Positions 9,942-21,499 of a DNA stretch of 64,000 bases are shown piece after piece. Position 1 is the first letter of the stretch. The number at the start of each line of letters is the position of its first letter. The position numbers were made by a program, and so were the translations under genes. The notes beneath the pieces were generated by a model. It had not been told where the DNA came from and ran no database searches. It saw nothing but the letters and a program-made list of their open reading frames with translations. Origin of the DNA: Heliocidaris erythrogramma (Eukaryota; Echinodermata; Echinoidea; Camarodonta; Echinometridae); contig CM046869.1 of NCBI GenBank assembly GCA_025617745.1, positions 18,182,994 through 18,246,993 on the forward strand, given 5' to 3'.

Positions 9942-11110
9942 GTAAGTCATCCGTGTTGTAGGTTTGGAGTCACTCCTTACACCTCTCATTAATATTTAGA
10001 GCTGTGGTAATGAGAGTTGCTTTTTAAAGGCCAAGTCCACCTCAATATCAAGTTGATTTGAATAAACAGAGTAAAATTAAACAAGCATAACAGTAAAAAT
10101 TTCACTGAAATCGGATGTAACATAAGAAAGTTTTGCATTATTTCATGAAACAGTGATATGCATAGCATGGGCGGTATGCAAATGAGTGAACCGATGATGT
10201 CACACACTCACTTTTCCTTATGTATTTTATTATATGAAATTTCAAATATTTCAATTTTTATAGATGTGATAATAAAGAATCCCTTCCTTGTATGAAAATA
10301 AGTTACAATAATGAGGATTTTACATGTTCCATATGGAGTCAAACCATGTTTTACATTATTGAAGCAAAAAAATGAAATATATGATATTTCATATAATAAA
10401 ATACATAAGGAAAAGTGAGTGCATGACATCATCGGTTCACTCATTTGCATACCACCCATGTTATGCATATCACTGTTTCATGAAATAATGCAAAATTTCA
10501 AAATGCCATAACTTTCTTATTTTACATCTGATTTCAGTGAAATTTTTACTGTTATGCTTGTTCAATTTTACTCTGTTTATTCAAATGAACTTGATATTGA
10601 GGTGGACTTGGCCTTTAATAGAAAATGCTTTAAAAGGTGTTGCTGTGTTGTGTGTAAGAGTGCCCCTCCCTTCTATTCCTGATGCAGGCGCGGGTTCAGG
10701 GGAAACACTTTATTCCTCAGATAAAAATGTAAACTGGAGGTGTAGGAGAGTCACATGCTATGCATGTTGATATCCTACACTTCTTGAACAGGGTTGAATG
10801 GAAACCTAGTCTTTAGTGTACCTGTACAACACAACAGGTAATCTTGAGTTCATCTTTGTGGTAGCCTTCATAGCCCTTTGAAGAGAAGAACTTGACTTAA
10901 GACCGAGCTTAAACCCGACCGTCCGGTTTAATATTTTTAATAGAATACCAAATTATGGTTTGTAGCTGCTGTATACATAAGTACATTTATGTAGCAGTTG
11001 CTTCCATACAGTTTCTTTCACAATGTAATCTTATGACCTAAACTCAATATAATCTACATGTATAACTGCCACCTTAAAAAGACATGGACTTATTCCCTTT
11101 CTGCTCTCAG
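9942..11110 (+). other. Intron between PH-like exons 1 and 2
   Basis: A 1169 bp GT-AG intron, half of it a 595 bp fold-back element (10024-10618). A tail of dispersed repeat family B (AGTTTCTTTCACAATGTAATC) is seen near 11010. Confidence 0.75.
10024..10618. mobile_element. 595-bp fold-back element with long inverted arms
   Basis: The ends are inverted copies beginning TTAAAGGCCAAGTCCACC. The terminal 31 bases match exactly and the arms stay near-identical for over 200 bp each, through GCATAACAGTAAAAATTTCA, TGAAACAGTGATATGCATA and GTATGCAAATGAGTGAACCG. About 130 bp separate the arms. No transposase is present. This kind of long-arm MITE is familiar to me from marine deuterostome genomes. Open frames inside it are mirror images from the two arms. 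Confidence 0.88.
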
Positions 11111-11240
11111 GTCTTGGTACTTCTCTTCAATGACGCCCTTGTGATGGCACGCTCCCAGCATCAAGATGGCCGCTTACGTGTGATCTTTCCACAACTGCTC
11201 ATCCTGAACATCAGCCTTCTCAACTTCAACTGTGAGAATG
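11111..11240 (+). CDS. rgs3: RGS3-like exon: middle of PH-like domain
   Basis: A 130 bp exon between TGCTCTCAG and GAATG|GTGGGT. It encodes VLVLLFNDALVMARSQHQDG and then RLRVIFPQLLILNISLLNFNCEN, leaving one base of a split Ala codon. VLVLLFNDALVMA is the third-strand signature of PH domains in RhoGEF and RGS3-type proteins (aLFnDlLlla). RGS3 has a PH-like segment at this place, with the equivalent strand FAYSDLLLFTK, supporting the assignment. Confidence 0.85.
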
Positions 11241-11264
11241 GTGGGTATCTGAAGGATTTCAGCC

Positions 11265-11845
11265 CGTAAATGATAATACAGAACATCTTGTTTCGTTTGC
11301 CTCACAACCTACTTGCAAAATTACAAAAATTACAGAATGCTGCTGCTCGTGTCGTGACCCTTTCCAACAAGCACAGTCACATTACACCGGTTCTCAATCA
11401 CTTCATTGGTTGCCTTTAGTAGAACGTATTGTTTTCAAGATTCTTTTGTTAATATTTCACTGTATACATGGCTCTGCTCCACAGTACAACACTGGTTTGA
11501 TCAAGCATTACATCCCCTCTAGACTTCTACGTTCTCAAAACTCTGGCTTACTTGTTATTCCCAGGCTTAACACAAAGTGGGGGGAGCAAACCTTCGCTCA
11601 TGCTGGGATTAGAAAGGGATTAGAAATAGCAGTTCTGTTGAAGTGTTCAAAAATAATCTTAAAAAGTATCTTGTTTAATTTGGCCTATAATTGATTACCA
11701 TTACCTTTCATGTCCGTACCTCTCCTATTGCACTTTTGCTTCTTTGTGATGTATTTCATCTTTTGCACAAGTTGCACCTTGAGCATTTGATCATCAAGTG
11801 GATTCGGCGACTTATAAATCTTATATATTATTATTATTATTAACT
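11265..11845 (+). mobile_element. 5-prime-truncated CR1/L2-like LINE fragment
   Basis: The sequence reads, with frame breaks, as the C-terminal tail of a non-LTR reverse transcriptase: LQKLQNAAARVVT, then SHITPVLNHF, then VERIVFKILLLIFHCIHGSA, SRLLRSQNSG and a final KSILFNLAYN. The order LQ-x-QNAAARV, HITPVL, FKILLL, and S-R-LRS is that of CR1/L2/jockey-group elements. The end carries a short 3-prime tail and a TTA/ATT microsatellite at about 11822-11842, as these elements often do. It is a dead fragment: no upstream RT core, one frame shift at about 11410. Confidence 0.8.
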
Positions 11846-11950
11846 TGTATGTGAAGATCATTCAAATGAGACCAGAAAGGAGGTCTTTTAATAGGCAGAT
11901 GGTCTTTATGTACAGGTTCCTTTAAAGGTACTTCATCCCTTTTGCATCCC

Positions 11951-12459
11951 TAATGCCCCATTTACATTTGGTCGCACGATCTTCCTGGGGTGGCATATGA
12001 CGATCGTGCGATTTTCGTACGGATTCACGCTCTCCGTAGCCTCTACGATTTTGTTTAGCGCGGAGTTATACAAATTTTTCAAAATCGTAGGATCGTAGCC
12101 TTAAAAACATCGTAGGTGGCATCGTACGATCAGCGCAGGGTGATTGTGCGGAGGCCTTGCGCTGATCATGCAGAGAGCGTACAATTTTTTTTCAACAGGG
12201 GAGCAAAAAAGCATCGTGCAGAAATCGCACGATCTCCCTACGACCTCGGTACAATCTCTGTATGATCTCCGTACAGCCTCTGTACGGCTTTGTCTTTGGC
12301 CCATCTACGATGCCCAGTACATGAAATCGCACGATGACCGTAAATAATGTAAACATAAAAATCATAGCCCGTAGCCACCTACGATGTCCCCCAAATCGCA
12401 AGGAAGATCGTAGACTAATCCATCGTACGATGACCGTAGCAAATGTAAACTAGGCATTA
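11951..12459. mobile_element. 509-bp inverted-repeat element full of ATCGTACGAT words
   Basis: Outer ends are inverted: TAATGCC-CATTTACATTTG on the left and CAAATGTAAACTAGGCATTA-like on the right. Inner parts repeat ATCGTACGAT, TCGCACGATC and CCGTACAG-type words on both strands, giving many short palindromes. CpG content is far higher than in the surrounding AT-rich intron. Short open frames inside exist on both strands because of this symmetry and are not genes. It looks like a non-autonomous DNA transposon. Confidence 0.75.
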
Positions 12460-12515
12460 GTTTTGTGAGTATGCAACAAAATAGTTATAATATAGAAGTA
12501 ATCATTTTAAGTACT

Positions 12516-12640
12516 GGGCCCTGTTTCATAAAACTTGTTATCAATACCAAGTTGCAATAATTGTTAAAAGCTACTGAAATCATTGATTTTGATTGGCTTA
12601 GAGCAAATTATTGATAAGAAGGTTTATGAAAAAGGCCCCT
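12516..12640. mobile_element. 125-bp MITE with TTTCATAAA ends
   Basis: GGGCCCTGTTTCATAAAACTT at the left and AAGGTTTATGAAAAAGGCCCC at the right are imperfect inverted copies, followed inward by TTATCAATA / TTATTGATAA. The centre has GATTGGCTTAGAGCAAATTA, related to the centre of the 138 bp MITE family (GATTGGCTGAGAGCAAATTT), so the two families share an ancestor. Confidence 0.8.
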
Positions 12641-14179
12641 GGTAGGTACTTCAATCGAATGGCAAAACATTCATCTACGTTTGCCACTCTGTACCCAACT
12701 GCAGAGAAGGGGGGGTTGGGGGGGGGGGGGGAGTGAAATTGTGATTGATTTACACATAATTTTTTAGTACTTTGTAAAAAAACAAAAGCAACAACATTAG
12801 AGAGACATTCTTATTATGTGATTGGGGACAGCTGAGAAGAGCAAGTCTTATATAAAAGCTGCCCCTACAAGAAAATTGCATGGAATTAAATTGATTAAAT
12901 ATAATAAAAAATACACTATATTGCAATTGGCATTTATTGTGGCATATATAGAAGAAAATAAACATGCAAGGGGACAGAATAGAGATGAGCAAAAGAAGTA
13001 TGATAGGAAAGAAGAAAATTAACAAATACAAATACAAGCCCGAACATTCACCTCCTAAACATTTTTGATTTTCAAATAGAGTAAATTGAAGTCTCCTTGT
13101 AAAGCATTGCAAAGATAGACGGTTTTGAATATCAAGAATAATGGATTTCTATACCATAGGGTATACATGTACAAGGAGATGTCCACAGAGGGTTGTCCTA
13201 AGTTGTGATTTGGTATTAGCCAATTACTTTCTGTTATGGAGAAAGGTGAACCATATGGACCAATAGATTTTGATTCCTTTTGTTTACTCCGTTCCATTAT
13301 GAAGAAGTGCTGTGGCTAGTTTGAGGGCAACAAAATATAATTTAAACATGCCTAACTTGGCAATCATAGTCTGAAAAGTGATTCTTAATGAAAGAGTTTA
13401 GAATTGGAGTAAAGCAATTACTTGTATACCAACTTTTGCCTTTTTTCTTCACTCTATCATCTTGAAAAGCCCATTTTTCCAGATTGAGTTTGATCATTGG
13501 ATTGACAAGTTATTCAAAGACCACTAAAGGATACTTACGGAATCTATCATCATTCTGAAACTTTCATTTCTGGCTTGACAACTAAATAGTTATCGATAAG
13601 AGAGGGCTCCATTACTCTCTATAGGTGCTATATTGATAGATTTCAGTACTTGTGTCTCTGCAGTGTTCACTCTTTAGAGAAGTGTATTTCAAAATTAACC
13701 CTAATTTTGCCCAAATAGGTTTTTATGCAATTAAAACAATTATTTATCATGAAAACAAGGAAAATTTACATTTTAAATCATTCCTGTTTGTTCTTTTTTA
13801 AGAAAGGAAAGGATGATCTTTTTCAAAAAGCCCCTATTTGCACTGCTGTATTTCAAGGTAGATTTTGTAATGAGCTTGAAAGAATGTACCCTTATTTTTT
13901 AAATTGTGGATTTTATACTACCACCCCCCTTATAATTGCTATCACAGATATTTTAGTCCAACAACCCCTTTTAATCTATCGCATTCCACAGACATGAAGT
14001 GTGGAATGACACCTTCTGTTTCATGTAGAATGTTGCAGAATAACATATTCATGGTTTTCTCAAAATGTATTTTCTCTATTCCTTAGGAGTAAATTACCCA
14101 TGGCGCTTATCCAGTAAAGTGCAATGCACCTGTAAAGGAATGGAACATCTGTCATTGGGATTCTGCTATGAAAACACCT

Positions 14180-14317
14180 GGGGAGCGTTTCATCAAATGT
14201 TTTGTCAGTGACTTTTACCGACAAATTTGCTCTCAGCCAATCAGATGCAAGGATTTCAGTAGCTTATAACAGTTGTCGGTAAAAATCACTGACAAAACAC
14301 TTGATGAAACGCTCCCC
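14180..14317. mobile_element. 138-bp MITE, copy 1
   Basis: Ends GGGGAGCGTTTCATCAA and its inverted copy TTGATGAAACGCTCCCC, arms continuing through TGTTTTGTCAGTGA and TTACCGACAA, with a centre of CAGCCAATCAGATGCAAGGA. Both sides carry CCTG, read as a 4-bp target duplication. A same-length copy in the opposite orientation lies at 21889-22026. Confidence 0.85.
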
Positions 14318-14754
14318 TGTATTGCTTGTCTAGAGAGTCTAGACAGTCTGAATTATAAATGAAGGAGAAATATAATGGTATTTGATACCACTGATGCAGC
14401 TGGACAATTAATTGACTAACTGACAAATTGGAATTATGCAGCTTCTTAAAAAGAATTATTGAAGTAATATTAAATGTTGGATGGTCTGGTATATAGAGCT
14501 ACAACGTATGAAAAAATGAAGCTGCCTCACGAAAAGATGACATACAGGTAGTTGTTGTTTAGAAGGCATAAAACTGATTTTTTTACTGACTTTTTTTCTC
14601 TGATACATTCACAGTCACTTCATGCAAGCTGTGGAAAAAATCCATATGCCACACAATCATTTTTTAAACAATGATGGCGGTGTGTATTATTGTCCGCTGG
14701 AGCAGTCACGACTACATTACTTGTATTTTTTTTTGCTCCTCTTGCCATTAACAG

Positions 14755-14918
14755 CTCGAGAGTTTCACATCACCCCCGTACTGTCTTCCGGCGGCCATGA
14801 TGCTGCCTGCCACAAGGGTTCCATAGTGTTCCGGGCTCCTTCGGTCAAGCTGAAGAGGTCGTGGCAGAGGGTCCTGACCCAGCAGGCCATGGCAGTGAAG
14901 TACACCAGTCTTGGAAAG
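14755..14918 (+). CDS. rgs3: RGS3-like exon: end of PH-like domain
   Basis: A 164 bp exon between ATTAACAG and GGAAAG|GTAGGA. It finishes the split Ala codon and encodes REFHITPVLSSGGHDAACHK followed by GSIVFRAPSVKLKRSWQRVL and TQQAMAVKYTSLGK, ending in phase 0. IVFRAPSVKLKRSWQRVL is the last strand and C-terminal helix of a PH domain, with the invariant Trp (SW). RGS3 has the same arrangement (FTLEAHSQEQKKRVCWCL). Its 3-prime end and donor are duplicated 0.28 kb downstream. Confidence 0.85.
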
Positions 14919-15050
14919 GTAGGATGATGGTGGTGATGTTGATGGTGTTGATGATGGTGCTGGTGGTGCTGGTGGTGTTAGTGATGTTGTTACTGTTGTT
15001 AGTGGTGATGAAAATGGAGATGATGGTGATGGTGATGGTGATGATGATGG

Positions 15051-15082
<32 letters not shown>

Positions 15083-15260
15083 GTGGTGGTGGTAGTATTG
15101 GTTGTGTTGTTGCTAAGTGGTGGTTTGATGGCATTAGTGATGATGACCCAACCGGCCATGCCAGTGAAGTGTATACCAGTTTCAACAGTCTCGGAAAGGT
15201 AGGATAGTGGTGGTGATGGTGATGGTGATGATGATGGTGGATGCAGTGGTAGAAATGACA
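14919..15260 (+). repeat. GATGGT microsatellite bracketed by a duplicated exon end and donor
   Basis: From 14924 to 15085 and again from 15205 to 15240 the sequence is degenerate GATGGT/GGTGAT repeat. Between them, 15144-15205 repeats the end of the PH-like exon (GACCCA-C-GGCCATG-CAGTGAAGT ... CTCGGAAAGGTAGGAT), including a second GT donor at 15199. Reading on from the true donor in the exon frame meets TGA at 14925, so the distal donor cannot extend the coding frame. Confidence 0.85.
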
Positions 15261-15804
15261 ATAAAAGTGTATAGGATAATGAGGCTGATGAGGAGAAGGA
15301 TGATGATATTGATGACTTATAACTCTTTATGCACTGAAGGTCAGAGTTTATAATGTTTAACATTACAATATAAGCATCTGTGCAGGGCTAGAAGAGCCAC
15401 ACTTTTGTGTATGTGCAGCAAAGATGCATTGCCATATGTTTCATAAATCAAATTTCTTCAGAAACCAACTTTGGAAATACGTATGGTTGATTATTATTCA
15501 CTATGCATATGCTGCGCTTTATATACATACACACGCTTTCTATACCAGCAGGCATTATGAGAGGATATTACCTTTTGTATCACATCCGTTAACTTTTCTT
15601 GTATATACATTTAAGAGGTACTTTCTTTAAAAGGGTAAATTTTCCAGCCCCTTTTTAAAAGTGATAGGAGACTATATTGTCCCTGTTATGATAACTATAT
15701 TGCCTTTGTCTTTGACTCATGCAGTATAATTATTGTCATGCGATGCACTCTCATATCCCAAACAGCCATCTTATATGGGTTCAGTACACATACATAGGGG
15801 TAAC

Positions 15805-16055
15805 CTCGCTAGTCATAAGGACCGCTATTCATAAGGACCGCTGTCCATAACGCGTGACTAAATGAATAGCGGTTTTGTATGAATAGCGGTCTTTCTAAAT
15901 AGCAAGCAAACCATAGACAAATTACCTTGCTATTCATAAGGACCTCCATTCATAAGGAACACTATTCATAACTATTCAAAAGGACCGCTATTCATGACAC
16001 GTGTTAAATGAATAATGGTTTCCTATGAAAAGCGGTCCTTATGGATAGGGAGCGG
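15805..16055. repeat. Inverted array of ATTCATAAGGACCGCT units
   Basis: CATAAGGACCGCTATTCAT recurs on the plus strand (15815, 15830, about 15935 and 15980) and as its inverted form ATGAATAGCGGT (about 15870, 15890) and AAAGCGGTCCTTATGGATA (16028). The whole is a palindromic cluster about 250 bp long, probably a decayed inverted-repeat element. Confidence 0.75.
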
Positions 16056-18579
16056 ACCAACATACATACACCAGTAACCCATAGCTGTACTTACAGTGTC
16101 TCCCTTTAGTGACATTTTTGCATTATTTTTTGATCCAGAATGCTATGAATTATACATGAGCAGGAGGAGCAAAAATGACAAATTTTTAAGTCTATGTCTA
16201 ATGCAGTATGTTGTGTTGTTCACAAATAAGAGCAATTTAAATGTAACTAGTCAGTAAAGTTTCAAAATTGGCAACACAGTGTAAAATAAATAATGACTAT
16301 TTTTGTGTACAAATTGGTGATTCTCCTGTTAAATTTTGCAATTTTCATTCTTATTGGTTTAATAATAAACATTTTTATTTTTATCAAATTATGTAGGAGT
16401 GGAAAATAAGGATAATTGTTGCCAATTTGAGGAGGGAAGACTGATTAATTTAGACCATAAGGAAGCTCTGCACTGCTGTGGGTAAACTGCATATCCTGCT
16501 TTAAAAAAAAAATCAACGTAAGGTAAATAAGGTTTTGTCTGGCATGAAATTCAATTCAGTCTGGAGGAAACGGTTTCATTTTTCATATGACCTGCTTTTT
16601 CAATGGGTCACAACTCGTGTAGATTCATAAATGTTCTCAGTCTTTATTTCATGTAGGTTCAAATCCTGGCGAGCTACATGTATTGCTTGTTAGATGTAGA
16701 AATTATTTTTTACAAATAACTCAAAATGCGTTTCAACAAGACAACAAAATTAATGCTTTCAATAGTGCAACAGAAGGAAATTTTCTATAGCATAATGTAT
16801 CGCTTAGTATGTTAAAATGTGTGAACATTAATAAAAACCTTTTGCATATATTGGATTATAATTTCTTTAAGCTGTAGAAACAGTTTTTGAAAAAAAAACC
16901 CACTTGTAATATGTTTGATAAAGACCAGAAATGCTGAAATTAAAAGGTTTACGTATTGACATGTGTGACTGAATATTAAAATTGGCCTCGCTTAATTTAG
17001 ACTATCATTTCTTTAAGACCAATGAGATATTTTCCTGGAGATGTTTTCTTTATTGATTTTGCGATTGTGCTTAAGGTGTACTAATTCTACCATGTCGTTG
17101 CCCTTTGATTGCGTTTTGTCAAGACTTGTTCCATATCTATCCACTTTCTTGCAAACTCCAGCCCGATACCCGTGGGTAATTTGCCAGAATCAATCTAGAC
17201 TCTACAGAGACTGGTTCTCCATGCATCATTCTTGACAGGTCGCACAGGGATTCAGGGGCAGATCAAAGAATTCGTAAAAAAAGGGGGGGGGGCACTATTT
17301 TGAAAAATCTCTTATAAGCATAAGAAAAAGAAACAAAACTTTCATGTATTTAAAGGAATGGCAAATGAGGTTTAAAGGGGGGGGGGACATGAACCAGTTA
17401 CGCCCCCCCCCCCCCTAGATCCATCAGTGGGTGGACTGCTAATGGTGAGTTCACATTTGAATACCGCATGCATATTTACTGCTGAAGAGGGTCGAGTCCA
17501 GACTTGATGTGACCTTGAGAGGTGGTCTCTTTAGGGTCCAGACTGGGTTGACTTTGAACTGAAAATGGATAATCTGTAATATCCCGCACTACTTGATGTG
17601 GGATGAAAAAAATATATTTCCTTGTGTACATGTATAAATGTGCTGTACGGTTTCGGATCTATAGAATGTCTGGAAAATCATTAAACAGCTTGAGAATTAA
17701 GCATGATCTTGTATGCAAATCATGGAAACAAACTTGTGCGTCAGAAAGATGTGCTCTGTTGGGTTTAAAAATGAAACATGTCTTACTTTTGGTGTGGAAT
17801 CAAGTTACATGTAGTAACAATTGCTTTGGACTTTTCCCAGACCCCCATTGTGAATGTGAAAACAGTCTTGAGTGATTGTACATGTATAAGGGAAGTGGGA
17901 CAAGAACTTTCCATTAATGTTTTCAAGACCACCGAGTATTTGTTGCTTAGCAACAGCTCTGATCATGAAAATTTGATACTTGATTACATGAATGTGAAAA
18001 AGATGTAATATCACTTGTTATTCTTGTACTGAACAATGCATGGATGTACACAATGTAGAGAAAACTAATTTAAAGGTACTTCATTGGTTTTGCAGCCCTA
18101 AATTTTGAAGTTGTGTGAGTATGTGATAAATTACAAAAGAATTATAATTGGAAAACTTGTACAGATGTGAAAAGGATTATAATTTGCTTTTAAGTAAGTA
18201 ATAACATCAATATGGTAACACTAAATTTCTTTTGACTAAAAAAAAAATCACGTAATTTTAAAAATTATTTTTTAACCACTAGTACATGTACTAGTAATTT
18301 CTGAATAGCTCCCTCTGCGACAAAAGCAAGATTTTCAATTCTTACACAGGAGTTATAGGATTTGTGAGCTTGAAATTTGATAGGCAGTATATACAGGATG
18401 TCTACTAAACCCTTGCGAAAGTTTTGCAGAATTTTATGTAAGACTGCAAAAGGGATGAAGTTCCTTTAAATGCATGATATATATTGGATAGGTTGAGGAT
18501 ATTAGGGCTACCCGTTTGCTTTATTTTATTCACTTTGGGGTAATGGTGCTTGTTCCTGTTATCAGGCGGTTACGTGTCA

Positions 18580-18925
18580 TTTTTCTGCAGGTTCGTAATA
18601 CGTTAGTCTAAGGGATCATAATTCTGAAAATGAAATAGGGTTCATTATTCTGAAAATAAAAAAAGTTCATTTTTCCGAAAGTTCGTAATTCAGAACAGTT
18701 ATGTGGGACACTTTTGCATTTTCGGCATTACGAACCCTATTTCATTTTTTTTAAAATTTTACGAACCTTCGGAATAATGAACCTATTTAACAGTATTGCA
18801 TCAAATGTTCGAAATTATGAACCCTATTTCATGTTCGGAATTATGAACCTTACTTCATTTTCGGAATTATGAATCCTCTGCTATTTGTGTTTCGGAATTA
18901 TGATCCTTCAGAAAAACGAGTACCC
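18580..18925. repeat. Array of TTCGGAATTATGAACC units
   Basis: At least eight variants of GTTCGGAATTATGAACCCTATTTCAT occur in both orientations: GTTCATTATTCTGAAAATG on the left half, ATTTTCGGAATTATGAA on the right. Spacing is 25-45 bp, with the orientation switch near 18700. Ends in an ACCCCCCCCCC run at 18921. Confidence 0.8.
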
Positions 18926-19848
18926 CCCCCCCATCAGGAAGGGCACTGGTGTTTTGCAAGGTGAATAAACTTTCAAATGCCAGGGAGCCAAATGACTAGA
19001 TGAGGAAGGTTCTTTGATAGGGTTTTGCCCTTTTCCTACGGTACTTGGATTTATCTTCTTACATTCTTTCTTAATTCTTTCCCTTCCTTCCTTTCTTTCT
19101 CTCGCTTTATATTTTGCCATTCAAGGGGAGGGGGTTCCCTCTTTGCCCCCTCCCCATCATGCCCCTTCTGATGGATTTTCAAGACAGTATATCACCTGCA
19201 CTTGAGTCTATAGCTGTTTCATTATTACTACTGCATTTAACGACATCCTGCCATTTATTAATTATGAATTTGATCATTATAAACCATTCCAATTAGGCTA
19301 TTAGAGCAGGGCATCAGCAGAGAAGTTTGATACGCTCAACCCCCCTTTGCTACCAATTCTGTAATTAATCATGTGAATAAACTTCAAGAGTCCAATTTGA
19401 GCTCAATGCTATGTTTCATTGTAAAACATATTACATAACATACATGTAACTGTATCTGAAAACATTCAGATAATTAACTAAGAACAGACAGTTATTTTGC
19501 AGAGCTACTTTTTAAATCTTCTTTGTAATTAAATGAAAGGTGTATTTTTTTTTGCTGAGGCATTAAAAAAAAAGACATGCTACCCTCTCATGCATGAATG
19601 AGGCCATAAGGGGGTAAATTACCCCAATTCCTGCCTTTCTTTTTTTTGCTGGACCATTCCAATATTGGTCCAGCTTGACCCCCAAACAAACCTCCCGTGA
19701 TTAAGAACTAAACCCGGAATCCCCTAGTGCTTGTCAAATATGACCTAAAGAAATTTGATACGTTCATATCTACTCCTGCGAGCAGTGTAATGCGGCAGTG
19801 ATAAAACCCATACTCTGATGGCAATTCCTCCAGGCTTCATTTTGTGAA

Positions 19849-20112
19849 AATACAGTTAAACCTTTATATCGTCTGTTTGGAGCCAGAAGGACGTTAACTC
19901 ATATACTTTAACACAGAGTTAACGCCCTTCTGGCTCTCAACAGATGATATAAAAAGAGTTCAAGGGAGACAGGATAAGCGGTCTATATAGGCAGTAATAG
20001 ATCTTTACACAAGTTCATTTACGTTTAATACATGTTTCGATAAGAGATGCTGTTTAAGGGAAACCAAAGATGTGGTCTTTCTATAAAGGTTTTTGCTGAA
20101 GCAGGTTTCATA
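19849..20112. mobile_element. TACAGT-family element carrying an inner 35-bp hairpin
   Basis: Left end ATACAGTTAAACCTTTATA matches the TACAGTCTAACCTG family; the right end (AAAGGTTTTTGCTGAAGCAGGTTTCATAG) is decayed. Inside, 19866-19900 and 19916-19950 form a hairpin (about 31 of 35 pairs) around GGAGCCAGAAGGACGTTAAC. GGTCTTTCTATAAAGG near 20075 is the usual internal word of the family. Confidence 0.65.
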
Positions 20113-20324
20113 GTAATCGCTATGAGAAATGGCGCTTTTTACAACACCAAATACAAAACTAGTTCCAGTAAACAAAAATGTATCTTTTCACCGGGGGTTA
20201 GGCTGTGATCAACACTAACAGGTGCCCTGTGTACATGGCCCCAAAATTCTAACTCTAGAACCCCCCCCCCCCAAAAAAAAACAATGAATAGGGGGCTTAT
20301 GCGTCCAGACATTAAGATTTTCAA

Positions 20325-20400
20325 TCCTAACCTCACGTGAAAGTTTAAGTTTATGTTTAGGTTTAGGGTTGAGGTTAGGGTTAGGGTCACGTATAATGTC
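20325..20400. repeat. GGTTAG-type repeat, inverted CTAACC-core copy
   Basis: TTTAGGTTTAGGGTTGAGG and GGTTAGGGTTAGGGTCACG give degenerate GGGTTA units, the minus-strand form of the CTAACC-core family. Only the core is preserved. Confidence 0.55.
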
Positions 20401-21499
20401 GGTGTCAGTGGGGTTGAAGTTGGGAATTTGATCGGAAGGCAATTTTCGCATGGAAGGATGCTGTAGAACCCACATAGTCTCAGGAGAGCATTAAAAACTT
20501 GAACTTTTAAGGTAGCTTAAGAGCGAAACACATTGGCGCATAAAGACGCGGGAAAGATGCAAAGAGGAAAATTACTAGTTTTGTCTGTTGCTTCTAAAAT
20601 TAGAATCAGACATATCTGAATAAAAGTTTTCATCTTATTTTGCTTAAAATTGTTTAAAGAGGTGATTACTAATTCTACATCCTAATATTTTGGTTCTGCC
20701 AATATAGAAAAAAGATATTGATTTTTAATTATTTTGTCATTTGTGTCTTTACTGCGTTTTTATGCGCCACACACCGTTTTTCTAACCTACCTTAATTCTG
20801 GTACAATTGCATTTCTATATTTCAACAGATGATATAATAAAAGTAACAATAATAATGATATGTCTTGTTTACCGAGGATATCCTCATCAGTATCAATACT
20901 TTTCTCTCGAGGACCCTACTTTATCCAAGCTTCCATGATACGGTGCTCAAGCATTCAAGGAATTTTTTCGACCAGATTTAGTACTACACCTGTGTGGAGA
21001 GTGGCAAATGTAGATGAATGTCTTGCCAAAGGACATTAGTAGGTATGCGATACAAATTCACAAACCTGGGACCATCAGAAGTTGAGGCTATGAATATATC
21101 ACAATCTTTTTGCCTATTTTTTTTGGCAAGATTCAGAAAAGCTGTATTTGACATCACATGGTAAATATTGGCCAGTTTAGACAAGTAGCTTTGTATAAAG
21201 GTTGCCTCTTTTGTAGGTGTCGAGACATAATAAAGGAAGCCTTAAAACTTTTGTGTCTCCTCAGCACAATTTATTCACAGACAAAGTGGCGCGTATCATG
21301 TTGAATGATAAAAAGTCTGTGTGTGGTTTATTTGTTTCAAGCAGAAAGGGGCTGTTTACGACGAGAGAGCGAACTTGATTGTTTTCGTGCTGTTGGGATA
21401 TCACCATACTCTTTTGAACCATTTGACCACTCTCCTCTTTCAAAGCGAAAGACATTGATCAATTCCAAAGATAGAATGGCGCTTGAGAACTCATTCGAA

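Larger units (their letters stand above)
11241..14754 (+). other. Intron between PH-like exons 2 and 3
   Basis: A 3.5 kb GT-AG intron packed with insertions: a LINE 3-prime fragment (11265-11845), a partial TACAGT-family copy (11872-11935), a 509 bp inverted-repeat element (11951-12459), a 125 bp MITE (12516-12640), a long G run (12709-12731) and a 138 bp MITE (14180-14317). The rest is AT-rich and shows nothing further. Confidence 0.75.

Noticed and set aside
14748-15363. Minus-strand Ser/Pro or Ile/Thr-rich frames and a plus-strand Met/Val-rich frame at 14861-15202
   Set aside because: Translations of the GATGGT microsatellite opposite or out of phase with the PH-like exon.
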